A stretch of 59,111 nt of DNA, taken from contig NZ_PDWS01000026.1 in assembly GCF_010093305.1 (NCBI RefSeq), forward strand, positions 1 through 59,111, read 5' to 3'. The first letter of the stretch is position 1, and every line of letters starts with the position of its first letter. This document shows, in pieces, positions 1 to 8,113 of this stretch. Made by a program: the position numbers and the translations under genes. The notes beneath the pieces are model-generated. The model was not told the origin of the DNA and did not search any database. It worked only from the letters and a program-made list of their open reading frames with translations. This DNA is from Pseudoxanthomonas sacheonensis. Its GTDB lineage: Bacteria; Pseudomonadota; Gammaproteobacteria; Xanthomonadales; Xanthomonadaceae.

Positions 1-98
1 TTCATAATTCGTTTCTCTCTACAGCTGCGACACATATTACTCTTGCACCATCATAGCTGTTCTCCTCGCGACTCATGTACTCACTCTAGTTCTTTCTT
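1..98. other. Unassigned contig-end sequence, probably not genomic
   Basis: This AT-richer stretch lies outside a recognisable sequencing adapter and matches nothing else in the window. It has no credible reading frame. Because it sits on the distal side of the adapter, I infer that it is library or read-end noise and should be trimmed. Confidence 0.6.
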
Positions 99-169
99 AA
101 TGTAACAGGCACCACCGTCACCTACACTATCCCCTTCGTCTGCATCGTCAGATGTGTGTAAGAAACAAG
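99..169 (+). other. Degenerate Illumina P5 + i5 + Nextera read-1 adapter (artefact)
   Basis: Positions 99-127 resemble the P5 oligo (AATG..ACGGCGACCACCG..CTACAC) with several errors. Positions 128-135 read TATCCCCT, one base from a known Nextera i5 index (TATCCTCT). Positions 136-149 resemble TCGTCGGCAGCGTC. Positions 150-169 read AGATGTGTGTAAGAAACAAG, close to the Tn5 mosaic end AGATGTGTATAAGAGACAG. The order of elements is exactly that of a tagmented library end, so genomic sequence starts near 170. The many mismatches suggest an error-prone long read carried this end into the assembly. Confidence 0.93.
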
Positions 170-627
170 TTGTAGCCCTGCACGCTTTCGATATAGCGGC
201 CGCGAGCCACGGTGATGCGGTTCTCGGTGCCTTCCAGCTGCGCCTGCAGATCGCGGAAGGACTGGTCGGACTTCAGGTTGGGGTAGTTCTCGGTGACCAC
301 CAGCAGGCGCGACAGCGCGCTGGACAGCTCGCCCTGCGCGGCCTGGAAATTCTTCAGCGATTCGGCATCGTCGGCATTGACCTGGATCTGGCCCACGCGT
401 GCGCGCGCATTGGTCACATCGGTCAGCACCTGCCGTTCCTGCTGGGCATAGCCCTGCACGGTCTTGACCAGATTGGGGATCAGGTCGGCGCGGCGCTTGT
501 ACTGGTTCAGCACCTCGGACCAGCCGGCCTTGACCGCCTCGTCCTTCTGCTGGATGGCGTTGTAGCCGCAGCCCGACAGCAGCGCGGCCAAGGCGAGGAT
601 CAGGAACGAACGCGAAAGCAGGCGCAT
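170..627 (-). CDS. lemA: LemA family lipoprotein, 3' end missing
   Basis: LemA-family proteins are membrane-anchored with a long helical periplasmic domain; their role is poorly defined. The start at 627 gives a lipoprotein signal peptide with lipobox LSGC (Cys about residue 20), followed by the family hallmarks: a charged helix, 'YKRRADLIPNLV', 'VQGYA..E', and 'ENYPNLKS' around residue 115. The frame reads about 152 genuine residues up to 'VQGYN' and then runs into adapter sequence, so the last ~35-45 residues of a normal LemA (about 190 aa) are lost to the contig end. It lies downstream of terC on the same strand, separated by a palindromic repeat pair. Family assignment is firm; the truncation is an assembly effect, not a mutation. 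Confidence 0.9.
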
Positions 628-702
628 GGCGGAAGTCCTTCCGGTTGGATTGCGGCCATTGCAGCACCGCGCCGGCCCCGGCGCAACTGCCGGGGCGCCG
701 CC

Positions 703-780
703 TTGTACAGCCGAGCTTGCTCGGCTGTCTTTACGCCGGATATCGGGATTAAGAGCAGCCGAGCAAGCTCGGCTCTACAA
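703..780. repeat. Inverted pair of REP-like palindromes
   Basis: Two 18-bp palindromes, AGCCGAGC-TT-GCTCGGCT (709-726) and AGCCGAGC-AA-GCTCGGCT (757-774), lie in the lemA-terC gap. Each is flanked on its outer side by TTGTA/TACAA, so the unit is a head-to-head pair like a BIME. It may stabilise or terminate terC mRNA. The architecture is visible; the function is inferred. Confidence 0.8.
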
Positions 781-789
781 AAATCCCGG

Positions 790-1533
790 TTACGGCACGA
801 TCGGATGCTGGTGCTGCGCGCCGCGGCGGCGCATCAGCAGGTTCAGCCATTCGACCATCACCGAGAAACCCATGGCGAAGTAGATGTACGGCTTGGGTAC
901 GTGCACTTCAAGACCATCGAGTATCAGCACCACGCCGATCAGCACGATGAAGGCCAGCGCCAGCATCTTGATGGTGGGGTTGGCATCGATGAAACGGCCC
1001 AGCGGATTGGCCGCCAGCAGCATCACCGCCACCGCCAGCAGGATCGCGGCCACCATCACCGGGATGTGCTGCGCCATGCCCACCGCGGTGATCACCGAAT
1101 CCAGCGAAAACACGATATCGATGACGGCGATCTGCAGGATCACCATGGCGAACACGCCCGAAGTCCTGGTGGTGTTGGGATCCTCGTCGTGGCCGCCGGT
1201 GATCAGCTCGCGGATTTCCATGCCGCCTTTCACCAGCAGGAAGATGCCGCCCAGGATCAACACCAGGTCGCGCACCGAAATGCCCATGCCGAATACGCTG
1301 AACAGGTCGTGCTGCATGCGCGCCAGGAACGCCAGCGATATCAGCAGCGCGATGCGCGTGATGCAGGCCACCGCAATGCCGAACTTGCGGGCGACGTCGC
1401 GCTGGTGCTCCGGCAGCTTGCCCACGGCGATGGAAATGAACACCAGGTTGTCGATGCCCAGCACGATTTCCAGCGCGCTCAAAGTAACCAGGGTGAGCCA
1501 GACGTTGGGGTCGGCGAGAAATTCGAAACTCAT
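790..1533 (-). CDS. TerC family integral membrane protein
   Basis: This is a multi-pass inner-membrane protein of the TerC family, members of which export metal ions, notably manganese, or are linked to tellurite resistance. Length (247 aa) is normal. The diagnostic segments 'EIVLGIDNLVFISI' near residue 20 and 'DIVFSLDSVITAVGM' near residue 140 carry the paired acidic residues thought to bind metal. About seven hydrophobic segments are evident. I chose the ATG at 1533 because AAGGA lies about 10 bases upstream; a TTG two codons earlier is also open. It starts 14 bases after dgkA ends, so the two are probably co-transcribed. The substrate cannot be told from the sequence. Confidence 0.9.
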   Translation of the reverse strand: MSFEFLADPNVWLTLVTLSALEIVLGIDNLVFISIAVGKLPEHQRDVARKFGIAVACITRIALLISLAFLARMQHDLFSVFGMGISVRDLVLILGGIFLLVKGGMEIRELITGGHDEDPNTTRTSGVFAMVILQIAVIDIVFSLDSVITAVGMAQHIPVMVAAILLAVAVMLLAANPLGRFIDANPTIKMLALAFIVLIGVVLILDGLEVHVPKPYIYFAMGFSVMVEWLNLLMRRRGAQHQHPIVP

Positions 1534-1547
1534 CGTCAATCAGTCCT

Positions 1548-1934
1548 TCAAAGCGAAAAAAGTCGCGGGCCCAGAATCAGGCCCCAGCACAGCAATACGT
1601 TCATCATCAGCACGAACACGGCGGCCGAGCCCATATCCTTCGCGCGCCCGGCCAGCTCGTGGAACTCGGGACCGTAGCGTTCGATCACCGCTTCCACCGC
1701 CGAATTGAGCAGTTCGGCCGACAGCACCAGCAGGCAGCTGCCGATCAGCAGCGCGCGTTCCACGCCGCTTTCGCCCAGCCAGATCGCCAGCGGCCCCAGC
1801 ACGGCCAGCAGATAGCACTCCAGGCGGAACGAGGATTCGTGCAGCCAAGCCGCCTGCAGGCCCTGGAACGACCAGACCGCAGCCTTCAATATCCTGCCCG
1901 GTCCCCGCGGCAGATGCCCTTTTTCATCGGCCAT
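1548..1934 (-). CDS. dgkA: Diacylglycerol kinase
   Basis: DgkA phosphorylates diacylglycerol (a by-product of membrane-derived glucan synthesis) to phosphatidic acid in the inner membrane. The 128-residue product has the usual size and three transmembrane helices. The family signature 'SAELLNSAVEAVIER' is near residue 70, with its catalytic Glu and metal-binding Glu, followed by 'HELAGRAKDMGSAAV'. The ATG at 1934 begins 'MADEKGHLPRGPGRI'; longer upstream frames add only non-homologous Arg/Pro-rich sequence and were dropped. It heads a dgkA-terC leftward pair. Identification is secure. Confidence 0.95.
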   Translation of the reverse strand: MADEKGHLPRGPGRILKAAVWSFQGLQAAWLHESSFRLECYLLAVLGPLAIWLGESGVERALLIGSCLLVLSAELLNSAVEAVIERYGPEFHELAGRAKDMGSAAVFVLMMNVLLCWGLILGPRLFSL

Positions 1935-2080
1935 GTCGAAAAAGCTCAGCGGAAATGGGCATGGGCTGGGAGGAATTCGCGGGTGAGGCGTCGATTTTGC
2001 CACAAGGCGGCTGCCGTCACCCGGTTTGCACTGGCCGGCGCGGGCTGTTTCACTAGCTAAAACCATAGGACCCGTCTCTG

Positions 2081-2782
2081 ATGCTGCTACCGCGCCATCT
2101 AATTCTCGCCAGCCTGCTGATTCTGCTGACCGCCTGCGCCAGCGCTCCGCCCGCCCCCCAGGGGCCGCCGCGCATCCCCGAGCAGGTCTCCAAGGCCGAC
2201 TGGGAACAGGACATGCAGCGCTTCGCGGCCATGGATGCGGCATCCCCGCCGCCGCGGCATGGCGTGCTTTTCGTCGGCAGTTCGTCGATCCGGTTGTGGG
2301 AGACGCTGGCGGCCGATTTTCCCGGCGTACCGGTGATCAACCGCGGTTTCGGGGGATCCGAACTACGCGACAGCACCTTCTATGCCGACCGCATCGTGAT
2401 TCCGTATGCGCCCAGGCAGATCGTGCTCTACGCAGGCGAAAACGACCTTCAGTCCGGCCGCACGCCGCAGCAGGTGGTGGCCGATTTCCGCACTTTCGTC
2501 GAGCGCGTGCGCCGCGATCTGCCCAAGGTGCGCATCGCCTACATCTCCAACAAACCCAGCCCCTTGCGCGCAGGGCTGCTGGAGGCGCAACGACAGGCCA
2601 ATGCGCTGATCAAGGCGGAAGCGGGACGATCGCACGTCGATTACATCGACGTTTTCACGCCCATGCTCGATGCGAACGGCCAGCCGCGCGGAGAACTCTT
2701 CGTCGAAGACCGGCTGCATATGAATCGCGCCGGGTACGAACTTTGGCGGCAGAAGATCGCCCCTTATCTGACCGGCCATTGA
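2081..2782 (+). CDS. SGNH/GDSL-type hydrolase lipoprotein
   Basis: This is a predicted envelope-anchored esterase or lipase-like hydrolase of the SGNH superfamily. It has a lipoprotein signal peptide ending in LTAC (Cys about residue 19). The SGNH blocks are in order: 'VGSSSIRLW' (catalytic Ser, block I), 'NRGFGGS' (Gly, block II), 'AGENDL' (Asn, block III) and 'EDRLHMNRAGY' (Asp and His, block V). At 233 aa the protein is complete. The substrate is unknown; carbohydrate or lipid O-acyl esters are typical for the family. The upstream gap is the divergent region with dgkA, and a VOC gene follows 74 bases later on the same strand. Confidence 0.88.
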   Translation: MLLPRHLILASLLILLTACASAPPAPQGPPRIPEQVSKADWEQDMQRFAAMDAASPPPRHGVLFVGSSSIRLWETLAADFPGVPVINRGFGGSELRDSTFYADRIVIPYAPRQIVLYAGENDLQSGRTPQQVVADFRTFVERVRRDLPKVRIAYISNKPSPLRAGLLEAQRQANALIKAEAGRSHVDYIDVFTPMLDANGQPRGELFVEDRLHMNRAGYELWRQKIAPYLTGH

Positions 2783-2856
2783 AGTCCGCCGGTAACGAAT
2801 CCGTAACCCGATCAGGCATAGATTCCCGGCTCTCGCACCGCATAAGGAGCCAGGAC

Positions 2857-3318
2857 ATGGCCGTGAACTACATTCCCGACGGCTACCACACCGTCACCGC
2901 TTACCTGATGGTGGACGATGCCGCCAAGGCGCTGGATTTCTATCGCGACGCGTTCGGCGCCGAAGAACTCTTCCGCCTGCCCATGGGCGACAAGATCGGC
3001 CACGCCGAGATCATGATCGGCGACACCCACCTGATGCTGGCCGACGAATTCCCCGAGATGGACGCGCTGGGACCGAACAAGCGCGGCGGGCCGACCGCCA
3101 GCTTCGTGATCTACGTGTCCGACGCCGACGCGGCTTACGACAAGGCCGTGAAAGCGGGAGCCAAAGCGGACCGTCCGCTGAAGGACGAATTCTGGGGCGA
3201 CCGAATCGGCACCGTGATCGATCCGTTCGGCCACAAATGGTCGCTGGCCACGCACAAGGAAGAAGTGCCGCCGGAGGAAATGCAGCGGCGCATGGAAGAG
3301 TGGAACAAGCAGCAATAG
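2857..3318 (+). CDS. VOC family (glyoxalase/bleomycin-resistance-like) protein
   Basis: This 153-residue cytosolic protein has the PhnB-like VOC fold. 'PDGYHTVTAYLMVDDAAKALDFY' opens the first beta-alpha-beta unit, 'GHAEIMIGDTHLMLADE' ends it, and 'DPFGHKWSLATH' ends the second. VOC proteins are metal-dependent lyases, isomerases or antibiotic-sequestering proteins; this PhnB-like branch is mostly uncharacterised. The ATG at 2857 is preceded by AAGGAG with good spacing; the longer frame upstream overlaps the SGNH gene and is discarded. A strong hairpin terminator follows. Confidence 0.88.
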   Translation: MAVNYIPDGYHTVTAYLMVDDAAKALDFYRDAFGAEELFRLPMGDKIGHAEIMIGDTHLMLADEFPEMDALGPNKRGGPTASFVIYVSDADAAYDKAVKAGAKADRPLKDEFWGDRIGTVIDPFGHKWSLATHKEEVPPEEMQRRMEEWNKQQ

Positions 3319-3370
3319 GAAACCGTTCGCAGAAGCTCCCGTCGGAACGCCGAACGAGCGCCGATAAATG

Positions 3371-3400
3371 CAGAAGGCCCGGCTTTGGCCGGGCCTTCTG
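3371..3400. terminator. Bidirectional hairpin between convergent genes
   Basis: A perfect 13-bp stem (CAGAAGGCCCGGC pairing with GCCGGGCCTTCTG) with a 4-base loop lies between the stop of the VOC gene and the stop of the converging subtilisin gene. Its position and strength fit a terminator serving both directions, although no long T-run is present. Confidence 0.8.
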
Positions 3401-3422
3401 GCAAAGAACATGCGACCGCGAA

Positions 3423-4796
3423 TCAGAAGCCGGTCGTATTGAGACGGCCGCCGGTCACCGTCTTGTTCTGCAGGGAAGCCGTCGGCACCGTGTTGGCAAG
3501 AATGGCGGCCTTGATATCGGCAGCGGTCGCGCCCGGACGCGTCGAGGCGTACAGGGCGGCAGCACCGGTGACGTGAGGCGTCGCCATGGAAGTGCCGCTA
3601 TAGCTCGCGTAGCTGGAGATCAGCGAACCCTTCGAGCTCTTGGGAACGGTCGACCAGATGCCCGAACCCGGTGCGCCCAGATCCACCGTGGTCTTGCCCC
3701 ATTGCGAGAAGCTCGACAAGGCGCCGGTATTGGTGATCGACGCTACGGCGATGATGTTCGCGTTGGGATAGTTGGAGGGATAGCTGGCGGTGGCGTCGTT
3801 GTCGTAGGCGTCGTTGCCGGCTGCGGCCACGAACAGGATGTTGGCCGTATTGGCGCGGCCGATGGCGTCCTGCAACGCCTGCGAGAACCCGCCGCCGCCC
3901 CACGAATTGTTGGTGGCGACGATGTTCAGGCCGTGCCGGGTCTTGAGATCGTTGAAATAGTCGATGGCTTTGATCGCATTGGCGGTGGTGCCTCCGCGAC
4001 GGCCCAGGAATTTGCCGCTGATCAGCTTGATGCCGCTCCAGCACACGCCCGCGACGCCCTTGGCGTTGCCGCCGATTCCGGCGATGGTGCCCGATACATG
4101 GGTGCCATGGTCGTCGTTGGCGCCGCCCGAATTGATGTTGTTGCTGTTGCCGTCGAAGTCCCAACCGCGCACGTCGTCGATGTAGCCGTTGCCGTCGTTG
4201 TCGACGCCGTCGGCCGGATCGTAGGGATTGGTCCAGATATTGGCGGCGAGGTCTTCATGCTGGTAGTAGATGCCTTCGTCGATCACGCCCACGATCACGT
4301 TGCCGCACGAAGTGTGGCCGCCGGTCCAGCTCTCCGCCGCCTGGGAACCGTATTGGTTGGCCGGCGAAGAACCGTCGCCGTACATGCCCCACAGCGAACC
4401 GTTGGTGTAGTAGGTATCGTTGGAGGTCGCCTGATGCTGGTACGTCCAGTTCGGCTCCGCGTATTCCACTGCAGGGTCGTTGCTGATCGCGCTGACGGCC
4501 GCGGCGACGTCCAGGCCAGGGGGAAGCCTGAGCAGCGCGAGCTCGCCTTTCTTCGAGTTGCCGGCGCGCACGGTTTCCAGTTTCTGCGCTCCCAACCCCT
4601 GGTTCAACGCCTGCCGGTCGGTCGCGCTGGCGCCATCGCGATACTTGACGAGCAACTCGCCGCTTGCATGCGCGCGACCGTTGCCCAGCGACTGCAACAC
4701 CAGATCCGGGCGTCCGCCCGCCTGGACTGCGAATGAAGTACCCAGTGCGATCAATACCGAACCCGCCAGCAAACCGAAACGATGCTTACCCTTCAT
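3423..4796 (-). CDS. Secreted subtilisin-like serine protease (S8)
   Basis: This is an exported peptidase of family S8. The start at 4796 gives 'MKGKHRFGLLAGSVLIALG', a classical Sec signal peptide; a longer frame upstream lacks this logic. Residues ~30-125 form an I9-type pro-region ('GELLVKYRDGAS', 'AVEYAEPNW'). The catalytic triad is visible: Asp in 'VIGVIDEGI' type sequence near 170, His in 'DDHGTHVSGTIAG' near 230, and Ser in 'YSGTSMATPHVTG' near 400, with oxyanion Asn in 'NNSWGGGG'. The chain ends soon after the catalytic domain, with no C-terminal P or PPC domain. Such proteases are typical of predatory or lytic Lysobacter relatives. It stands alone, convergent with the VOC gene. Confidence 0.94.
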   Translation of the reverse strand: MKGKHRFGLLAGSVLIALGTSFAVQAGGRPDLVLQSLGNGRAHASGELLVKYRDGASATDRQALNQGLGAQKLETVRAGNSKKGELALLRLPPGLDVAAAVSAISNDPAVEYAEPNWTYQHQATSNDTYYTNGSLWGMYGDGSSPANQYGSQAAESWTGGHTSCGNVIVGVIDEGIYYQHEDLAANIWTNPYDPADGVDNDGNGYIDDVRGWDFDGNSNNINSGGANDDHGTHVSGTIAGIGGNAKGVAGVCWSGIKLISGKFLGRRGGTTANAIKAIDYFNDLKTRHGLNIVATNNSWGGGGFSQALQDAIGRANTANILFVAAAGNDAYDNDATASYPSNYPNANIIAVASITNTGALSSFSQWGKTTVDLGAPGSGIWSTVPKSSKGSLISSYASYSGTSMATPHVTGAAALYASTRPGATAADIKAAILANTVPTASLQNKTVTGGRLNTTGF

Positions 4797-5048
4797 GAGT
4801 GACGCCCCGTGTTGAATTTTGGCCGCCCGGAATGGACGGCCTACCGGCAACCTAAGTCATCCATGGTGCTCATGCAATGGTGCTGCAACGGAATTTGTGC
4901 TCGGCTGTGGAAAATATTTTGCTGAACGCGTGTCTCACATTAAGAGGTAACCGTTTCCACTGCACCCGCATGCTTAATGGGCGGCATGGATGGAATGGCG
5001 GCGCTTCGCGACACTCGGCGTGACCCCTTCCAATAGCGTTAACAGGCC

Positions 5049-5999
5049 CTAGTCGCCCTGAAGAAATATCGCCGTGCCGCGCGAGCCGTCCGTTGCGATC
5101 CAGCCGCGATACATGCCCGCCGTACTGAACGGCATGGCGATGTTGCCGTCGCGATCCACCGCGATGGCGCCGCCGTCGCCGCCGAGCTCGGGCACGCGCC
5201 GCATGATCACCGCTTCGGCTGCCGCGAGGAGAGTGTCGCCGCCGTACGCCATGCGCGCGGCGATGTCGTGCGCGACCGCATTGCGGATGAAGAATTCGCC
5301 CCAGCCGGTCCCCGAAACCGCACAGCGTTCGTCGGCCCAGGTACCGGCGCCGATCAAGGGCGAATCGCCGACGCGTCCGTAACGCTTGTTGGTCATGCCG
5401 CCGGTGGAGGTGGCGGCGGCGAGATCGCCTTGCGAATCCAGCGCGACGGCGCCGACGGTGCCGAAGTACTTTCCGCGCAGGCCTTCGTCGCCCGCCTCGG
5501 TGCGTTCGCGCGCCTGTTCCTGGTCGAGTTGCGCGCGGCGGGTGCCGGTGTCGAACCAGTGGTTGGCCACGCGTTCGATCTGCGGCTGGGTGTCGGCGAA
5601 GCGCTCGGCTCCGGCGCCGATCATCATCACGTGCGGCGACTGTTCCATCACCGCGCGGGCGAGCCGCACCGGATTGCGGATGGTTTCCACGCCCGCCACC
5701 GCGCCGGCGCGGCGCGTTTGTCCCTCCATGATCGACGCATCCAGTTCATGTTTTCCGTCGGCGTTGTATACCGAGCCCTTGCCGGCGTTGAAACGCGGCG
5801 ATTCCTCCAGCGCGACGACGGCCGCTTCGACCGCATCGAGCGCGCTGCCGCCCGCGGCGAGAATGCGGCGCCCGGCTTCGAGCGCGGCGTCCAGATCGGC
5901 GCGGATGGATGCTTCTTCGACGGTAGAAAGCTGGTCGCGCTCGATCACGCCGGCGCCACCATGGATGACGAGTGCGAAGGGGCGGGTCGTGTTGTTCAT
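5049..5999 (-). CDS. iaaA: Isoaspartyl peptidase / L-asparaginase (Ntn-hydrolase)
   Basis: This is a plant-type asparaginase family enzyme that cleaves isoaspartyl dipeptides and L-asparagine. The 316-residue precursor starts 'MNNTTRPFALVIHGGAG'. The autocleavage site precedes the Thr of 'YFGTVGAVALD' near residue 180, which becomes the N-terminal nucleophile of the beta subunit; 'TSTGGMTNKRYGRVGDSPLIGAGTWAD' supplies the substrate loop and is typical of the family. Longer N-terminal extensions run back into the palindromic repeat upstream and were rejected. It lies downstream of, and in the same direction as, the ABC permease, with a 94-bp hairpin between them, so it is probably a separate transcript. 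Confidence 0.92.
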   Translation of the reverse strand: MNNTTRPFALVIHGGAGVIERDQLSTVEEASIRADLDAALEAGRRILAAGGSALDAVEAAVVALEESPRFNAGKGSVYNADGKHELDASIMEGQTRRAGAVAGVETIRNPVRLARAVMEQSPHVMMIGAGAERFADTQPQIERVANHWFDTGTRRAQLDQEQARERTEAGDEGLRGKYFGTVGAVALDSQGDLAAATSTGGMTNKRYGRVGDSPLIGAGTWADERCAVSGTGWGEFFIRNAVAHDIAARMAYGGDTLLAAAEAVIMRRVPELGGDGGAIAVDRDGNIAMPFSTAGMYRGWIATDGSRGTAIFLQGD

Positions 6000-6049
6000 C
6001 GAGCGCATCGGCAGAGAGTCGATGCGAAGGATAACTGATGCCGAACGCA

Positions 6050-6143
6050 TTGTAGGAGCTGCGTACGCTGCGACCGAAAAGAGTGAACTCACTCTCTACT
6101 CGGGGCCAAACGCAACAGGTCGCAGCGTACGCAGCTCCTACAA
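6050..6143. repeat. Long palindromic intergenic repeat (26-bp perfect arms)
   Basis: The arm at 6050-6075 (TTGTAGGAGCTGCGTACGCTGCGACC in two parts: TTGTAGGAGCTGC, GTACGCTGCGACC) is exactly reverse-complemented at 6118-6143. The loop contains a second small palindrome, AGAGTGA-AC-TCACTCT. The GTAGGAGC core recurs at 49.1 kb. It is a Xanthomonadaceae-style interspersed repeat lying just downstream of the permease stop codon, where it may act as an mRNA 3'-end structure. Confidence 0.88.
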
Positions 6144-6149
6144 CATGCC

Positions 6150-7385
6150 TTACTGTTGGCGCAGGGCTTCTATGGGATCGAGTTGCGAAGCCTTTCTGGC
6201 CGGGTAGTAGCCGAAGAACAGCCCCGTGGCGATGGAGAACGCCGCCGCCAGCGCCACCACCTGCCCGTTGAGCACGATGGGCAGTTCGCTGAACTTGCCC
6301 ACCAGCAGCGCGCCCACCACCCCGATCACGATCCCGATCACCCCGCCGACCAGCGAAATCAGCATGGCTTCGGCCAGGAACTGGCGGCGCACGTCAGAAG
6401 GCCCCGCACCCACCGCCATGCGCAGGCCGATTTCGCGGATGCGCTCGGTCACCGACACCAGCATGATGTTCATGATTCCGATGCCGCCGATGATCAGGCA
6501 GATGGTGGCCACCGCGCCCAGCAGTTTCGACATCAGGTTGGTGGTGGCGGTACGCGTGGCGACGATCTCGGAGATGTTGCGCACGTTGAAATCGTCGTCC
6601 TCGCCGGGCGCTATCTTGTGCCGCTGGCGCAGCAGCGCTTCCACCTCGCCCTGCGCGTAAGTCAGGTCCTTGGCGTCGGCCACGGTCAAAGCGATCTGCA
6701 TCACCGCTCCCGACGGCAGGCCCATGGCGCCCATCAGGCGCCGGCGCGCGGTTTCCAGCGGAACCATGACCACATCGTCCTGATCCTGGCCGAAGCCGCC
6801 CTGTCCTTTAGGCTTGAGCGTGCCGACCACGGTGAACGGCACCCGCCCCAGCCGAATGGTCTGGCCGACGCCCGGATCGTCGCCGAACAGCGTACGCCGC
6901 ACGGTTTCGCCCAGGATCACCACTTTGCCGGCGCTGGTGTAATCCTGCGCATCGAAGCCGTCGCCATTGGCGATGGACCAGCCGTTGATGTCGAAGAAAT
7001 CGGTCTGCACGCCCTGCCAGCTGGTGGAAGCGTTGTTTTCCGCGTACACCACCTGGGTGTTGCCGCGCAGCGCCCCCGCTACGTACTGCACTTCGGGAAT
7101 TTCGCTGCGGATCGCCTCCGCATCGCCCTCGTTGAGAGTGAAGAAGCTGCTGGCGCTCATGCGCGCGCCGCCGCCGCCGCGGCCCGCGCCCGGCGAAATG
7201 TCCAGGCGCTGCGAACCCAGGCCCGAAACCATCTTGTCGATTTCCGCCTGCGTGCCTTGTCCCACCGACACCATCACGATCACCGCCGCGATGCCGATGA
7301 TCACGCCCAGCGAAGTCAATGCGCTGCGCATCCAATTGCCGCGCAGGGCGTGGATGGCGGTGCGCAGGATATCGGTGAAGTTCAT
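6150..7385 (-). CDS. ABC transporter permease, MacB type
   Basis: This is the inner-membrane permease of a MacB-like exporter. The 411-residue protein has the MacB layout: TM1 (residues ~20-42, 'LTSLGVIIGIAAVIVMVSVGQG'-type sequence), a large periplasmic domain (~45-280), then three C-terminal helices in the FtsX domain ('ICLIIGGIGIMNIMLVSVTERIREIGLRMAVGA'-type signature, split here across residues ~295-330) and the closing 'YYPARKASQLDPIEALR'. Canonical MacB is a fusion with an ATPase; here the ATPase is the separate gene just upstream, and the two overlap by ATGA, indicating translational coupling. The adaptor gene lies upstream again. The substrate is unknown: macrolides, peptides or siderophores are family options. 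Confidence 0.93.
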   Translation of the reverse strand: MNFTDILRTAIHALRGNWMRSALTSLGVIIGIAAVIVMVSVGQGTQAEIDKMVSGLGSQRLDISPGAGRGGGGARMSASSFFTLNEGDAEAIRSEIPEVQYVAGALRGNTQVVYAENNASTSWQGVQTDFFDINGWSIANGDGFDAQDYTSAGKVVILGETVRRTLFGDDPGVGQTIRLGRVPFTVVGTLKPKGQGGFGQDQDDVVMVPLETARRRLMGAMGLPSGAVMQIALTVADAKDLTYAQGEVEALLRQRHKIAPGEDDDFNVRNISEIVATRTATTNLMSKLLGAVATICLIIGGIGIMNIMLVSVTERIREIGLRMAVGAGPSDVRRQFLAEAMLISLVGGVIGIVIGVVGALLVGKFSELPIVLNGQVVALAAAFSIATGLFFGYYPARKASQLDPIEALRQQ

Positions 7386-8113
7386 GCGGTCCCCTCCGCA
7401 TGCGCGCTCTCATCCAACAGCACGCCATCGCGCATCACGAAGATGCGGTCCGCGTGCGCGGCCACTTCCGCGTCGTGGGTGATCAGCACCACCGTGTGGT
7501 CGTCGTCGCGCAGCTGCTTGAACAGGGCCAGGATCTCCTCGCCGGTCTTGCTGTCCAGCGCGCCGGTGGGCTCGTCGGCCAGCAGGATCGGCGGGCGGTT
7601 GATCAACGCGCGCGCGATGGCGACCCGCTGCTGCTGGCCGCCGGACAGCTCGCTGGGCTTGTGCGACGAGCGTTCGCCCAATCCCACCGACGCCAATGCC
7701 TCCTGCGCGCGCCTGGTGCGCTCCGCCGGCTTCACCTGCGCGTAACCCAGCGGCATGGCGACGTTCTCCAGCGCGTTCATCCGCGGCAACAGGTTGAACC
7801 CCTGGAAGACGAAACCGATCTTGTCGCGGCGCAGGATCGCCAGCTCTTCGGCATCCAGCGTGGACACGTCCACGCCATCGCATTCGTATACGCCGGAAGT
7901 GGGCGTGTCCAGGCAGCCGATCAGGTTCATCAGGGTGGACTTGCCCGAGCCCGACGGCCCCATGATGGCCACGAAATCGCCGCGGCCGATGCGCAGGTCC
8001 ACGCCCTGCAGGGCGGCGACCTCGGCCTCGGTGCCCGGCGAATAGATCTTGGAAAGCGCGCGGGTCAGGATGACCGGTGTGTCGGCGGCCCTTGCAGGGG
8101 ATGACGCGCTCAT
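7382..8113 (-). CDS. ABC transporter ATP-binding protein, MacB/LolD type
   Basis: This is the cytoplasmic ATPase that powers the adjacent permease. The 243-residue protein shows Walker A 'GPSGSGKST' near residue 50, Q-loop 'VFQGFNLLPRMNALENV', ABC signature 'LSGGQQQRVAIARAL', Walker B 'ILLADEPTGALD' and H-loop 'LITHD'. The ATG at 8113 overlaps the adaptor stop by four bases (ATGA), and its own stop overlaps the permease start by four bases, so the three genes form one coupled unit. Frame extension upstream of 8113 only reads through the adaptor gene in another phase. The identity as a MacB-class type VII ABC ATPase is secure. Confidence 0.95.
   Translation of the reverse strand: MSASSPARAADTPVILTRALSKIYSPGTEAEVAALQGVDLRIGRGDFVAIMGPSGSGKSTLMNLIGCLDTPTSGVYECDGVDVSTLDAEELAILRRDKIGFVFQGFNLLPRMNALENVAMPLGYAQVKPAERTRRAQEALASVGLGERSSHKPSELSGGQQQRVAIARALINRPPILLADEPTGALDSKTGEEILALFKQLRDDDHTVVLITHDAEVAAHADRIFVMRDGVLLDESAHAEGTA

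Noticed and set aside
154..1677. A 507-codon plus-strand frame at the left end
   Set aside because: It begins in adapter sequence and runs antisense to lemA, terC and dgkA; His/Gln-rich shadow composition.
4915..4945. Possible CRP/Clp-type site (TGTGAG..) upstream of the subtilisin gene
   Set aside because: Only one half of the TGTGA-N6-TCACA pattern is present, so it is not distinguishable from chance.
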